Assembly: GCA_022661535.1 (NCBI GenBank)
Contig: JAKULF010000009.1
Coordinates: forward strand, 1,984,001-2,048,000
Length of the DNA: 64,000 nucleotides
Direction of reading: 5' to 3'
Source of the DNA: Eutypa lata
Lineage: Eukaryota > Ascomycota > Sordariomycetes > Xylariales > Diatrypaceae
Under the pieces are notes generated by a model. That model worked only from the letters and a program-made list of their open reading frames with translations, was not told the DNA's origin and ran no database searches. Positions 1 to 12,983 of this stretch are shown here, piece after piece (the stretch's first letter is position 1; each line of letters starts with the position of its first letter). Made by a program: the position numbers and the translations under genes.

Positions 1-945
1 CATTGAACGACTATCTCATTATGACAGGACGTCAATAAACTTTCCGTCCATTTACCCTGCTGCTCAACGTCATATAAGTTTCCGCATCAGTAGGGGGGTG
101 ACTACTTTGGCTTAATGAGGAATACCTTTTTTATTAATAAACCTATAAACCATATCGAAGATAAGGATGGATTAAAAGGCCCAGGATTACCACTATATCT
201 TACTAGGAGTGAGATAATATCGATATATGAGTTAGCCTTTTGCGAAAACGACGTTCGTTATGAAGCTATTAATCGTAGTCCCAGATATTAAAGGGCGCCT
301 GGGGAAAACTAAAATATCCACAATAATATTAGCAACAATATACAAGGAAATGCTTCGTGGTTGGCCTATATTAAGGCAGAAGTTCCCACGTACGAGGTAC
401 TGGGCAAGCATGAAGGATGGTAATCTCTGCTTCTAATATTTGGTTTCGTTACATCCCCCCTCTACCCTTGAAATGCCTCCCCGGTGCTATAATCTCACAT
501 TTGGTGGCATATATCGGGTTGTAATATAGTGTATGGTTCGATGTTACGCCATCTTGAGGACAATGGTTCAGCGGGGTTGGTGTGATATACTCAATATGAT
601 GCACAGCAAACACTGTTCTTTAACCATACAATGGGTAAAATTAAAGGCACAGATAATAATCAGATATCACAGGCCTTGATACCTTTTCAAGTGGTCGTGC
701 ATCGAATACATGATAGGTTCTCACTACCTTTGCACACTTGCACACATGCCCTTGGTGCCCAACCTTCGTGCCTGACACACGGCATGTCATGTGAATTAGC
801 CAGCGAGAGACCTCTCCAGCAACGGGAACCTCCGGCTATTGTGTGTGGAAATATCTCTATATATATCCATTGACATCTTGCTATTGCAACTCACTTCATT
901 TATTATCAGGTCCTGTTATTCATTACACTTGAATGTCATCTCGTA
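1..945. other. Intergenic, upstream of HET gene
   Basis: No convincing gene is seen. Reading frames are short, without splice-consistent extension or a recognisable domain. The last part is the 5' flank of the HET gene. An ATG at 933, out of frame with the chosen start at 946, would make a short overlapping upstream ORF. Confidence 0.6.
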
Positions 946-3349
946 ATGCCGGCCTGCAAACCATGTCAGAACTTTCTACATCAGCCCACTCTATGGCGCG
1001 AGAGGCCTGTGCTGCATGATTCGTGGGACTCTTTTTGTGAATCCCTGGATAGGCAGTGTCCAATATGTTGGATAGCTTGGCGCAACGTTCGAAAATATCC
1101 ATCCCGGAACTACCGCAACCACCGAAGAGACGGTTTCGAGATCGAGTGGAGAATGCTCACACCTTCAGAGCTACAATTATCTTGTTACATCAATGAACAG
1201 CGCTGGGAAGATGCAACATCTGATATATACCTCCAACACGTGCCAGATTTTCCGGAAGGTATTATACACTGATCTGATCTCTTTTAGCCCACACGGAATA
1301 CAATGTCATGCAAACCTTGAGGAGCCTATGCTAATACACTGGTAACTATTATATTATAGAACGGTTTATTCTAAACGCCGATGCAATGTCTGAGTCGTCT
1401 ATAAACCCAATCATGAAGTGGCTAGATAATTGCTCGTTACATCATGCGAATTGCCAATGTGACTCCAAATCGACGAAGTCAGAAAGAAGAATACCGACGC
1501 GACTACTAGACTTGCAAGGCAATTTGTCTCAAACTTGGTCGTTAGTTGACACAGGCGAAAACCCCGCGAAGTACAGCAAGTATATTGCACTAAGCCATCG
1601 CTGGACCGAAGACGTACCGAAATTAATGGAAGAGAACTCGAAGAGGTTTCATAACGGCGAGCTGGACAGGATATTACCTCATAGATATCAGGTCGTATTA
1701 GCTTTATGTCGAAAGTTATCAGTAAGGTATATCTGGATCGACTCGCTATGTATTTTCCAGGACTCCCCTGACGACTTTCGACGTGAGGCGGCTACTATGG
1801 TAGATGTGTACAAGGGGGCGTTTTGCAATCTTAGTCGTAAGTAATGTAGTTATCTTCTGGTCTTTATAGCGAGCTTCGAGGTTTGTATCTGAAACAGGCA
1901 CATTCGGGAGCAAAAGCTCCCGAACAGCTCCACCACCTTGATAACATACATATAAAGAAGTAATTGCTAACTGCGGTTGTCACAGTGGCCCGGAACTGGG
2001 ATATAGAATCCGACCCATTGAGCTCCGAAACTCTCCGGTGTATCCCCCCAACAGTGATGTATTGTTATTATGACTTTATAAATTCCTTCAGGGGTATAGC
2101 CCAGCCTCCCAAAATGAAAAAGGCCATTCCGATAGACGCATACGAATACGAGAGGGTCTTTCAGGAAGCCCTAATACACACGCGTGGCTGGGTGTATCAA
2201 GAAAGGTTCTTGTCTTCCAGGGTCCTTTATTTGGGATACGAGCAACTCTATTGGGAGTGCAACGCAGTAGTAGGGTGTGAGGTTCACCCCAAAGGAATGC
2301 ATTGGAGGTCTTTCAGCAATCGGAGAGAATCACAACTTCACAGGCCAAGAGTCAGGTTACCATCTAATGGAATTAATGCTGGCTATCCATGGAATCGTGT
2401 TATTGAGGAGTATACTTGCACTAGATTAACAGACGAGAACGACCGCCTAATTGCCATCGCCGGTGTGGCCCAACTCTTTGCATCATGCCTGCCCGATGAA
2501 TACATGGCTGGTTTATGGAAGAAAGGCCTACTGCAATACATGTTATGGCATGGAAAAGACCCATCAGCGGAAAAGGAAGACTTTGCGAGGCGGCGTTGTG
2601 GTATTGGACTTCAAACACTTCAAACACGACCAAATGCTACCAATGTGCCCTCTTGGTCCTGGGCGTCTTATCCTTATGCCGTTAAAATGATCTCTGAGTC
2701 AAGTTTTGATTTTGGGTTAAATATAAGCTACCAGCAAATAAATTACATGCCATTGGCATTCCTCCGGAGCCATCGTGTGACTCCCACGGGCCTTGACCCA
2801 TATGGCAAGATATACCCCGCCGAACTCGACCTCTCATGCGTCATCATTCAAGTGAAAGTACCGGCAGAGTCCACTTCAAAGGTCCGAGTGCCAGTCAAAT
2901 ACCAATATCAACCACCATATATCCAGGAGCATCTATTGAAACGGGGTGCGGGGTCGGAGTTGATGGTGGACAGAGTCTTTGACATGTCACCACCTTGCTT
3001 TTTCGCACCCCTCATATATTATGGAGGAAAAGTATACGGTTTAATCATTCAAAGAGGGTTGTATGGACTTAGGAGCCTTCAGAGAATGGATAAGAATATA
3101 TACAGACGAATCGGCTTCTTTTCATTCGTACACCGTTCGGAGCACACACCCGCCTCTGGAAAGGTATTGATGAAGACGATAAAAATGGTAGTAAATCAGT
3201 GGCTACCGCAGAATGGTAAGGATATTCCTGACGAATGTAGAAGGTTTGAGAAAAGGCTTGTTGAGCTTGTGAACAGGAACCAAGACTGGTCAACTGAAGA
3301 AAGATGCGAAGTTTACCAAGGAGAGTGGGCTAATATAACGCTCATATAG
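946..3349 (+). CDS. HET-domain (heterokaryon incompatibility-type) protein
   Basis: Predicted 717-residue protein from three exons, 946-1258, 1360-1836 and 1986-3349. Both introns are in phase (donors GTATTA and GTAAGT). The HET domain begins near residue 178 with YIALSHRW, followed by the typical Y-I-W-I-D-S-L-C-I and YKGAFCNLS blocks; the second intron interrupts the last block. The N-terminus carries a CPICWIAW cysteine pair and the FPEE..FILNAD stretch common ahead of fungal HET domains, and the C-terminal half contains the usual GWVYQER and WSWAS motifs. HET proteins act in non-self recognition and can trigger cell death when paired with incompatible partners; most genomic copies have no assigned allele or partner, and this one cannot be tied to a named het locus. 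It is convergent with nup170. The family is certain; the specific role is unknown. Confidence 0.9.
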
Positions 3350-4456
3350 AGCGGCTCGTTTACCCAGGTTCAATACATACATAAGCAGACCGATCTTAGC
3401 ACCCAACGACGCATTGGGTCGCCGTGTGAAAGTGATGAAGTAGTAGTAGCAATTAGCGCCATACGTAACTTTTGGCTTGCCTAGTCGACAGACCGACGCC
3501 GCCCTTTCTGTAATATGGCTGATTTTACACCACTGCCATTTTCTCTCTTTTCTCCAAGAGCACAAGGAAAGCCTGATATCAGCTACTCTTACAACTTACG
3601 CCTTACTGCCTACTGTATCTCTTACATCACTAACCCAAACCTCGAAGCTGTGATTCACCATTGATTCGACAACAACAATGACAAAGTGCTCTAATATAAT
3701 CTACTTTAACCAAACACATCTCATACCACCAAACCACCCATCCATATATTATTCCTCATACATATAGGCATCTACATAGTATCTCAACATACCGTACAAA
3801 CATAACAATTGCTTCACTTCAAACTTATGCACGCATAATCTTAAAAAATCCCGAAACCTGAAACATTCACCATTGTGTTCAAGCAACTATTGTCAATTAT
3901 GTCTCTCTTCATCTATCCCCTATCTTTTTTTCCCAGGGGAAATAATAAAACTAAAAATGTGAAAAATTACAAGAAAGCAGCAAGCAAAAAACCTTCATTT
4001 CTGTCCTTGACTCCATCCATCCATCCCTGCCGGTCTGCCTGACCCTGACGGCCAGCCTTCATGTAACATCAATCAATCCATATAACTATCAGCTCTAGCT
4101 GCTGCTGCTGCTGCTGCTACTGTGATCAAGCTTTGCTGCGCTTCGACGAAATAAGGAAGTTGCTCGCTCGTACGCCGCTGGTTACCACTCACTCACTCAC
4201 TACCTATCTTCTTCTAACTAAAGCTCAACTGCTTCATTTTCTTTTTCATCAACTACATCTCTCACCCCCTCCCCCAATTTTGTTTGTTTGTTCGCTTGTT
4301 TGTCTGTCGGTTCAGTGGCTCGTCGTTCAGTTCAGTTGGTTCTTACACATGGACATACACACAACACACCACACATCAGACATATACGTAACTGCTCTCT
4401 CTGCGCCTCCCTTGCCATCACCCCCTCAGTCAGTCTCCTCCTGCCCCCTTCATCCC
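3350..4456. other. Convergent 3' intergenic region
   Basis: Lies between the ends of the HET gene and nup170. It is pyrimidine-rich on the + strand and contains a (GCT)7 run at 4098-4118. No supported gene: the reading frames here are low-complexity or antisense to the nup170 3' end. Confidence 0.6.
4098..4118. repeat. (GCT)7 trinucleotide microsatellite
   Basis: Seven uninterrupted GCT units in the 3' flank of nup170, outside any coding frame I support. Confidence 0.9.
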
Positions 4457-7400
4457 TCAATAAAATCCCAAACTCCCCCTCAAACTCCCAAGGCCAGAAC
4501 CGCCCGCAAAGCCCTCAACAGCCTTCTTGACCTCCCTAAGGTTCCTCAGGACATCTCTCAGATCGAGTCCGCCAGGGTTCAGCCCTCTATTCGCATTCGC
4601 ATTTGCGTTCGCATTTCTACCCCCCCTTCCGGCTGCCGCCCCCGCTCCCGCCCCCGCCGCCGTCGCATTGACGGCCGTCTGGAAGAAGGTCTCGCACTCG
4701 CCCACGAGGTCGACAACCCAGGCATCGAGACGGGCCTCGGGCCCGCCGCGGCGACTGAGCTCGTTGACCCATCGGCCGAGGATGAAGACAATCCACTCGG
4801 CGAGGCGGGCGCGGGCCGGGCCACGGAAGGGCAGCTCCTGGGCTTCGAACATGTGCTCGAGGACACGGGCGATGAGGTCGTGGCTCACGCCGAGGTTGAG
4901 GAAGAGCAGGATGGGCCAGTTGACGTCGGCGTTGATGCGGCCGTCCTGGACATTCTCGTAGGCGTAGCGGCAGATGTCGGGCAGGAGCGCCGGCACGGGG
5001 AAGATGAACGAGTCGTTGCTGGAGCGATGACAGACCTCCTGGACCTGGAGGATTAGCTTCTCGTAGGGCTGGGGCGGTTGCTCTTCGTGTGCCTGGCCCG
5101 CTTGTTTCCGGGCGTTGTATTCCTCCCATTGCTCGGCAATGTCATCGTGGGTCTTTTGGATGAGACTGCTCCACGTCGTGGTAATAGTGGCGGCGTTGCG
5201 GAAGTCCGCAGCGTGGTATATAAGTAGGCAGAGGTCGTAGTAGCCAGCTTGGTCGGCATAATTATTGAATAACTCAGATAAGCCCTGTATTTGGCCATCC
5301 AGAGCACCCCGAACTTCTGCCTGGCGCTCCGCCGGTATTCTGCTGTCGGCTATTAACCGTTCAAGTAGGTCATCTTGGATGTGGGCGACTTCTAATAGCT
5401 CGGTGACTTCGTGGTTGAGTAATTGTTGTTCCTGGCGGCTGATTCCCGTGGTGGAGACGCTGGCATTTGTCTTCGCTTTACTAAGTAGAGTGAGGCGATC
5501 TTTGATGGAGATTCGGAAGTCTGACTTCGCTAGGTCGGACTGGACCTTGGCGGCATCGAAATATCTTCCACGCATGGTATAGAACCTGCAAAGAAGATCG
5601 GCATGCTCGACATTCTGAGAAGCAAGTCGACGGAGGAAAGTGATAGCGTGAGGTGATTCGATGTTAAGGAGACGGCTAGTCCAGCCTTGTTGTATATACC
5701 AGTCGTAAAGATCGAAATGGAAGACCTCATCTGATGAGTTATTAACAACATCATAGGCCTCGGCACGCTTGGTTCCAATCAAAGTCGGTTTGCCGTCCAT
5801 CATATCCGGCTCTCTACTGGTTGCAGCATCTAAGTCTTGTAGAACCATGTGAATGAGGTTATAGCACTCCTTACGTGCGATAAATGCTCTTTCCCTTGGG
5901 TCGCCAGCGGGTTTGCCGTCGTTGACCCACGAGAGAGCTGAGTTGCCTCGGTCTCTCTCGTTAGCCACAGTCAAACATAGCTGAATAGCACCTGCATAGT
6001 ATTTAAGCGTGATATACTGCACGATGACCAACTCCAAGTTGGTTTGCGTTAGGCTCCCAGCAACGCGTTGGAAGAGCTTTAAGCTTTCATGTAGAAGGCT
6101 ACGGGAGGCTGTGCTGTTGGCGGTTTGTTCTGATGCTCTTTTGAGTTGTTCTTGGGCCTTGAAGATAACGACATCGTCGGGGCTGCAGAAGCTACCGCAT
6201 TTCCGTCGAAGTGCATCGGCAACGGTCTCCACATTCGAGCCATTCTCAATGTTACGATTCACAATCGCTTTAACGAGAATCTTAGCCAGCTCTTTGCCCG
6301 CCGCTTGCGAGAAAAGGCGTTCATATGTTAGATCTCTGAGAAGTTCCTGCGAATGCTGATCAAGCCGGGCGTATATATCGGCGACGCGCTCATCGAATAG
6401 CGTCCTGACAAATGATATGCCTTCAGTAATACCCGTCATTAACACTTCCACAGCGTGCATAGCCTGGTGCTCGCCCTGGAAAGCCATCTCTTCCTGTTTG
6501 TTGCCAGCTCGTTGCAGATCGGCAGGGCCAGATAGACCTTGGATGAAAGCTCTGTTGTCGTCCAAGAACTTGCGCAGATTCTCTACGCTCTCTTGAACCG
6601 CCCTTAATTTTTCTACAGAAACCACGCTGGTAATAGCCAGCGGCGGACCAGGTGTCAAGACAATAACGCGTGATCTCCATAAAGATCGGATTAACCGACT
6701 GAGGTATTGAGCCAAGGCCTTATGACGAGTCGATGGTCGGACACTGTCAATCGTAGGTGGCTGTGTATCTTCCGGAAGAATAGGGCTACCACCAAAGTTG
6801 ATATATACCTGTTTCGCTCGATCTTGGGTGGCCTGGTCAATAGCACTTCGTCCAGTACCAAGCCGCCTAGAGTCTCCCTGACGGCATGCAGCGGCTAACG
6901 CGGATGTAATGGTCTCTACGCGGCCATAAGCACTCTGGAACTTGTGTATTTCCGCTTTGAGGCCCTCGTCACCGGCTGTGCTCCTCACCGCCTCGGCGAA
7001 TATCTCGACTAGTCTCCTACGCCTGATGACGTAGACACCCGTGTTCGTGAGCACAGCAAATTCGCTGCCCTGAGGGTCATCGAACTGAACCGCCAATTCA
7101 TTGCCAAAGCCAATAGGTTGGCCTGTAGCGGCAAATGGCTTGGTGATCAAGCCGACATCTTCTGCCCTACCCCCTATCCTGATCCAATTGCCCTGCTCGT
7201 AATATCGGAGATTAGGGGTATGGCTGGTGTGTTTAATCTTCCCGGTATCTGGACTCGATACAAACAACAAATCGTTCGCCTCGTTTGTCTTAGTGACAAG
7301 GTCCACGAAGTAGCCTGGAGGGAAGCGAACCCCGCGGCGGCTCGTCACAAGAGCTGTCGACTGGATGTCGAGAGTCTCACTGAAACCACCAAAGCCGCTA

Positions 7401-8838
7401 AAAGGGTCGTTCCTGGTCCTCGGTTGAGCGTTTAAACTCGGGGGGAATTTGATAGCCTGTAGCTGCATGCTCTGCGGAGGCTGAGAAGCGCTCGACATGT
7501 AATAAGTAGCACTCGTCGCATTCATGAACAATCGACATCCGGTGTTCGTCATCGCCATGAGATGAAGCCTAGAATCCTCGGAAACTGAGATGGGACTGAT
7601 GGACACAATCTCCATATTGTTGGAAAGTAAGGGTGAATGAACGCTCAGGTGATGAGCCACATCGCTCATAAAATCCATCTTAGTTTTCTCGATGACCTTG
7701 GTGAGCCTATCGGGGGCTTCCATGTAGTAGGTACGAACGGTAGAAGTATTCGACAGAGAGAAAAGTAGGTTTCTGGAGTCATCGACAACGATGTCCACAA
7801 TATGTTCATTTGGAGCCTTGCCCCATATCATCTGAGTTGATATTGGCATGACAGCAGCCCAGCCTGGATTGGTGTGATTGATCTTCCCGGTTCGACTCGA
7901 GAACCATTTCTCTTCTTGCTGATAGTACAGCTCATAGATGTCGCTATCAGCGTTGCCGGCAAAGAAGATTCGACCAGAAGCGGAGGCAGCGATGACACGA
8001 GCCTCGGTGCCTCGTAGGGGAAGGGTCATGCGGGTTCCATAGAGCTCGACTTCCTTTGTACCGGTCGCCGTACCCGTAGCAGATACGCCCAATAAGAATA
8101 TTTCGGAAACAGTCGCAATGACCAAAATATGGTTGATCTTATTGAGGAACACGCCAGGCTTCGGATTGACCAGCTTAACTGCAGTAATACTGTGTTGACC
8201 CTCCTCATAGCCAATCAGTTCCGGATTAGGGTGAGTGTAATCCCACATATAGAAGCAGTTGTCGATGCTTAGCCATACGTAGCCAAGCTCGCCGAATAAA
8301 CCCATCATAGTAGACACTTCTGCCCTCTGTAACAAGTTCAAGACATTTTCGGGTAGTTCGTATGTATTAGTCCTCTCGAAGGGAGCCCAGGCGGTCTTCT
8401 CGGTCGGTACGTCGTATTCCGATGAGTTATCTGGGCAGTTTGTTAGCAGCCACGGATTTCTACAGCATATGCAAAAGGATAAGGATACTGACGTCGGCAG
8501 TACTGGTCCAGATCTGGATAACTCTCATCCTTCGTCAGAGCTTGGTTAATAAAGCTAGCGGCTTTCGCAAGAGGAGACTGGGGAGGCGCGAGTGGATTCA
8601 TCGGAGGTCTCATGTTTTGGTCGTCGGCAGTTGGAGCATTGAATCCAAAACCTGGAGCAGGATTTGCGGAAAAGATCGGGGGCTGGGGATTCGAAGAGCT
8701 GCCGGCTGTGGATTGTTCTCTGAATAGACGGCGTCGGACCGTATCTTGTTGTTGAGCATTGAACCGCGATGCGACGGCAGGAGTATGCAAGAAGGCGCCC
8801 GGAAGGGCATGTGAAGGAGTAGTTGGTGCGAAAGACAT
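4457..8838 (-). CDS. nup170: Nucleoporin Nup170/Nup155 (inner ring of the nuclear pore)
   Basis: Predicted 1439-residue protein from two exons, 8493-8838 and 4457-8430, with a 62-nt intron that joins in phase (..DQYCR-H-NSSEYD..). The start MSFAPTTPSH at 8838 is the first ATG of a long open frame. The family signature spans roughly residues 120-190 (ENVLNLLQRAEVSTMMGLF and then the W-x-T/S-ID-NCFYMWDY block that opens the Nup155/Nup170 beta-propeller). The C-terminal two thirds is helical, as expected for the alpha-solenoid of this scaffold nucleoporin. Length matches the family (about 1400 residues). The extreme C-terminus carries an Ala/Gly/Asn low-complexity insert (runs of GAGAG and NANANA) just before the last helices. 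Nup170 anchors the inner ring to membrane nucleoporins and is also known to affect chromatin. Single-copy core gene; identity is confident. Confidence 0.95.
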
Positions 8839-10319
8839 TATTACTTTATGTATGTATTTATCAAGGTTTGAAACACAGGCCAGGCACACATGTACGCAAA
8901 AATAAAAAAGTGATTGGGCAGGCGCGTCTGTCTGGCCTATACCTAGGTATCCTATCTGCCTTTCTTCTAGTCCAATTGCCTAACCGTCCCAAGTCCAATT
9001 TGGACCTCAGGTCCTGCGCAGCAGCACTGATCGGCTATTCGCGAGGAAAAGCTAGTGAGACCAAGAGAGAAAAAGAGAGACGGAAGGAGGTAGGGAGAAA
9101 GGACGAGTATGAAGAAGACGGAAAGGGAGAAGAAAGCCAATGCAGGCACGCGGTCGGTGATGCTATCGGATCATTAATGGCGAGGACAAGTTCGTTCTCG
9201 AGAATGGGGTTTAGGAAGATATCGAGGGTTCCTTCCAAATGTCGGAAGATACGAGGTTATAAACTCGTCTCTTGTATTTTTTGCCTTTGTCGTTAGAAAA
9301 GGTGTGATGTGGAAGTCTGTCTTGAAATGCAACATTCGTCTCATCTGAAAATGTGCAATCCGTTATGGGTGTAGTGTGTTGTTAGATGAATAAGTTTAGT
9401 TAGTCTTGTATTGATTGTATGTACATCCCAAGCTTACCACTGCCTGATAGGTACTTTCAATCAAGGAAGGCGGACAGGTTGGCTGGGGGCTGGAAATTTT
9501 TAGCTATCAGAGCTTTGGCCTACTCTAACCATGACGCGACAAGCTTCCAAGTGCTGCAGCCAGTAAAGTCAGCTTTCGCGACTCGATCACGCTAAACCCT
9601 ATTTAGCCACACTGTTAACATGAGGCTGTGTGTGATACAAGAGTTGACGATTGACGGCCAACAGACCTAGATTATTTGTTCTCCTCTTGTCTGCTAAATA
9701 TGCTTACCTACTGAAGTATGTAGGTAATCAATTGAAATTTAAGATATATCCTAGCCTAATCAATATATCAAGACATTGTTACATATTGTAGAGAAGCTTC
9801 AGCGATCGAACAAATGCAAACAAGAGGAACCTTTCATTACCAGTCTCCATAACTCTGACCTTTAGCATTATTTACATTTCTACTCATAAATAACTAACTA
9901 CTGCCTAGGTAGGTAGCTAATTATTACTACCCGTTCGAAGCTCTTCTCTGACGACTGCGTGCTTTCCGCATCTTCTGCACCGTGATATCCGAAATTCGGC
10001 GGCGCCAAGATCCCGTCCGAGTTGACCTGTTGAGACCGAACCGCTCCTCATGCTCTGCCAACGAATGTTCCAAGTCCATCTTTTGCGAGTTCACCTCTCT
10101 CGATACCCCAGGGTTTTCGGAAGGATCGTTATCTGACCCTTCAGATACGCATACTGACTCTACCTCGATTTCTACCTCGATTTCTCCTCCTCCCTGATCT
10201 TCTTCTGATGGGTGAGGCAATCCAACATTAGGAAATACGCGGGCCACTCGCGATAACTGGAGCTCCTATTCCTTTTTGATCTGTTCGCGTGGTCCCTTTT
10301 CGGAGGCTTCCGGCTTCTC
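8839..10319. other. Intergenic between nup170 and ketoacyl-CoA reductase
   Basis: The first part is the nup170 5' flank. A purine-rich segment at about 9040-9140 lies on the + strand. A possible small gene on the minus strand at 9927-10247 is listed separately. The palindrome-like CCTAGGTA motif occurs at 8942-8949 and again near 9904. Confidence 0.5.
9927..10247 (-). other. Doubtful small ORF, acidic then basic
   Basis: An open frame on the minus strand, ending about 70 bp downstream of the ketoacyl-CoA reductase stop. The frame opens at a GTG at 10247; the first in-frame ATG lies well inside and would leave only about 50 residues (start MDLEHSLAEH). Its upstream part is acidic, with EIEVEIEVES coming from a tandem 12-bp repeat, and its C-terminal part is strongly basic (SWRRRISD, RKARSRQRRA). 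No domain recognised. It could be a small nuclear protein, a missed exon, or noncoding 3' flank. Low confidence. Confidence 0.2.
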
Positions 10320-11395
10320 CTAGTTTTCCTTGGCCTGCTTGGCGGCCTCGCGAGCCTGCTTATTCAGGGCGCGTTTCCGGATGTCCTCGTGCATCTTCAG
10401 GTTGTACCAGATCAAGAGCGCATGGCCGGTGCCGAGAGTGTTCTCGATGGTCCAGCCCAGCAAGGCGTGACTCCAGTACGGGGTATACGTGAACGCCGTC
10501 TGCTGCCAATCGCCCAATCCGATCTTGCCCAGCGCGGAGCGGACAAAGGACTTCGCAGAAGGGACGAGCGCATTCGGCTTTCGCACCTTGCTCATCGCCG
10601 ATACGACGAGGTAGCTAAGGCAGAGCTGTACGTCGACACCCTTGGGCTTGAGCTCGGCGGCTAGAGCGGACGACCAGTGTTGCAGGAAGGCCTTGCTACC
10701 CGAGTATGTCGCAAGATAAGGAGATGGCATCCATCCACCAAAGCTTCCCATGGTAAGGATCAGACCACGTTTGCGGCTCTCCATACGGGGAGCAATAGTT
10801 TGGGTGACCTTGAGAGTTCCGAGGCAGTTGATTGTAACAATATTCTGTAATTCCTTCTTATCGGTGAGGGTGAATGGCACAGGTATGCTGTGGCTCTGAC
10901 CGACATTGTTGATAAGAATACCGATATCGAGACTATCAATTAGCTTCTCGAGACGAGCGTAGTCTTCGTCCTTGTCGGCCGAGAAGTCGATATCGAGGAC
11001 CTTGGTTTGGACGCCGGGGTACTTGGTTTCTAGTTCCTGGGCAAAGGCTTGAAGCTTGGAGAGCGTGCGGGATACGAGAACAAGGTTGAATCCCTTAGAG
11101 GCGAGGTTTAGAGCGAATTCCTTGCCCAAACCATCAGATGCACCGGTGACGACAGCCCAAGTACCTTTTTTGCCATATTTGCTGAGCTAGCGTGAGAACA
11201 TTCGTGTTAGATTTCAGTATGCAAAACTTAGTAATTGAGAAGATAACTAACATTAGCACCTGGAAGAAGGAATGTGCTCAAGACTAGACGGAGAAGGCTA
11301 AAGATTTTGGAGGCCACGAACAGAGCTCCCACAACACCAAAGCCCGTCTTGACCGGTTGTGGGGCGGCAGCAATGACGTCGCTAAAGGCACTCAT
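10320..11395 (-). CDS. ifa38: Very-long-chain 3-oxoacyl-CoA reductase (KAR)
   Basis: Predicted 336-residue protein from exons 11252-11395 and 10320-11186, separated by a 65-nt phase-0 intron (donor GTTAGT). The N-terminus has a hydrophobic segment (about residues 18-43), then the NADP-binding TGASDGLG motif and the catalytic Y209-x3-K213 in YSGSK. This is the 12-beta-HSD/KAR subfamily of short-chain dehydrogenases, which performs the second step (ketoreduction) of microsomal fatty-acid elongation for sphingolipids and other very-long-chain lipids. The lysine-rich C-terminus ([13 protein letters not shown]) is compatible with ER residency. The gene is divergent from erg28 across about 630 bp. 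Length and motifs fit the yeast Ifa38/YBR159W family well. Confidence 0.92.
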
Positions 11396-12027
11396 CTTTA
11401 TAATATTCGTTTCTCTTCCTCTCTCAATATACTGTTGGAAAAAAGAAAACAAACTGTAGAAAAGAACACTCCAAAGGTTCCCCTATACTAACAATTGAAA
11501 TTGAAGAATGGTGAAGGAAAGGAGATAAGAGAACAACTCAGCGTTGAGTTTCTGTTGAGGCTGGTGTGGGACATTAAAGCTAAAAAAGATGTTGATTGAC
11601 TTGACTTGTACACTAGAGATGCAAATGCCGTATAACGAGTGATATTCATATAAGCAGCTCTTTCAGTAATGATGCAATGTGTGGATGCCCCTGCCGATAT
11701 ATAGCTGTATACAGCTACGGATTGCCAGCCAGTGTGATATCGCATTATGCGAGCTTCTGATAAAAAGTAATCTAATATGGGGCCCAACGATCGTTCATCC
11801 AATCATTGAGCTAGCAGTGGGGAGATATTCAATAGCTCAGGGCCACATAACTATAGCCACAAGCAGCCACCTCCAGCGCTGTCCAGGAAGGATCGGGATG
11901 ATACATCGTAAGTTGACGAGACTGATAGTGTAGAGTACGAAAGCTCTTCCCAAGACATATCATTATCCTTTTATAGTTGTCGCTATTCAAAACCCCTCTT
12001 AATAGTCTATTAGCCACTCTAAGAACC
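11396..12027. promoter_or_regulatory. Divergent promoter region, KAR and erg28
   Basis: A 632-bp region between the start codons of two divergently transcribed ER lipid genes. No individual regulatory site is called; short ORFs inside it have no coding support. Confidence 0.5.
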
Positions 12028-12624
12028 ATGGACATCCTACAGAGCCTTCTCCCGCCCGCAAAGGGCTACTTGCCTTACTACATGTTCACGGTAAGCTATA
12101 ATAACCTATGCCTACCGTTATGAAACCTTGAGATAGTGTACTAACAACCCCCTTAGCTCTCCGTGATAGCCGTCGGAAACTCCCTACAGAACTACATAAC
12201 ACTACATTACACACGACGGGTATACAACGGGCAATTCGTGCCGAACCCTTCCACCTCGACCTCGACCGCAGACCCAGAAGACTCAACAACCAAACTCGTA
12301 CCCGCTACAACTACAACTACTACCACTACGAACAAAAAGGAAGGGCGGGCTCAAGACCAAGTAACCCCGCTCGCGGCGCGACTCTTCGGGACCTACACGT
12401 TCATTTCGGCGATCGTGCGGCTCTACGCGTCGTACCACCTGCACCTGGCGCCCGTGTACCAGATGGCCGTGTGGACGTACGTGGTGGCGCTGGGGCACTT
12501 CCTGTCGGAGTTCCTAGTGTACAAGACGGCGCGGTTCGGCACTCCTATCGCCTTGCCGTTCTTCTTCGCCACTGTCGGCGTGGCTTGGATGGGGAGCCAG
12601 TATGGGTTCTATGTCGAGGCGTGA
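12028..12624 (+). CDS. erg28: Ergosterol biosynthesis scaffold Erg28
   Basis: Predicted 176-residue membrane protein from exons 12028-12090 and 12157-12624; the 66-nt phase-0 intron has a CTAAC branch site. The N-terminus MDILQSLLPPAKGYLPYY is followed by several hydrophobic segments and the family block RLFGTYTFISAIVRLYASY..VYQMAVWTY..GHFLSEFLVY. Erg28 is a small ER membrane protein that tethers the sterol C-4 demethylation enzymes (Erg25, Erg26, Erg27). It is longer than yeast Erg28 (about 148 residues) because of a Thr/Ser-rich, low-complexity loop (about residues 45-85) between the first and later membrane segments. Family assignment is confident. Confidence 0.9.
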
Positions 12625-12983
12625 AGAGTTCTGCCTAGTTCAGTGGGTGGATGAATGGGTGGGTTGGGAACGTAAAGCGGATTTCCGGAAGATGAACTTT
12701 CTTTTTAATAGATATGTGGGTGCCGGGGTATGGATTAACTACTACATGTATACCCGTATAGTTATGTGAAGAGAAGAGCAAAACAAAAAAAACCCCCATC
12801 CTCCGAGGTTAAAGGAGAATAGGGGGAATGAACTGGTCGTATGGATTGAATCTATAATGACAAATCCAATGTATATTACTACTAATCTTTGGGCATAACC
12901 TCCCTCTACGGAACGAATACATTGTCCCTGATGCTTTATCCAAGTACACCGCCCACCATTTTCCCCATTCCCTCTCCCATTTT
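12625..12983. other. Convergent 3' intergenic region
   Basis: Short spacer between the 3' ends of erg28 and gal7. No gene or notable repeat apart from short A-rich runs. Confidence 0.6.

Noticed and set aside
4133..5056. 307-codon + strand frame
   Set aside because: Mostly antisense to the nup170 3' coding region; its residues mirror the nup170 codon pattern and show no domain.
8823..9296. 157-codon open frame opposite the nup170 5' end
   Set aside because: Low-complexity Lys/Glu/Arg composition from a purine-rich tract, overlaps the nup170 start on the opposite strand, no domain.
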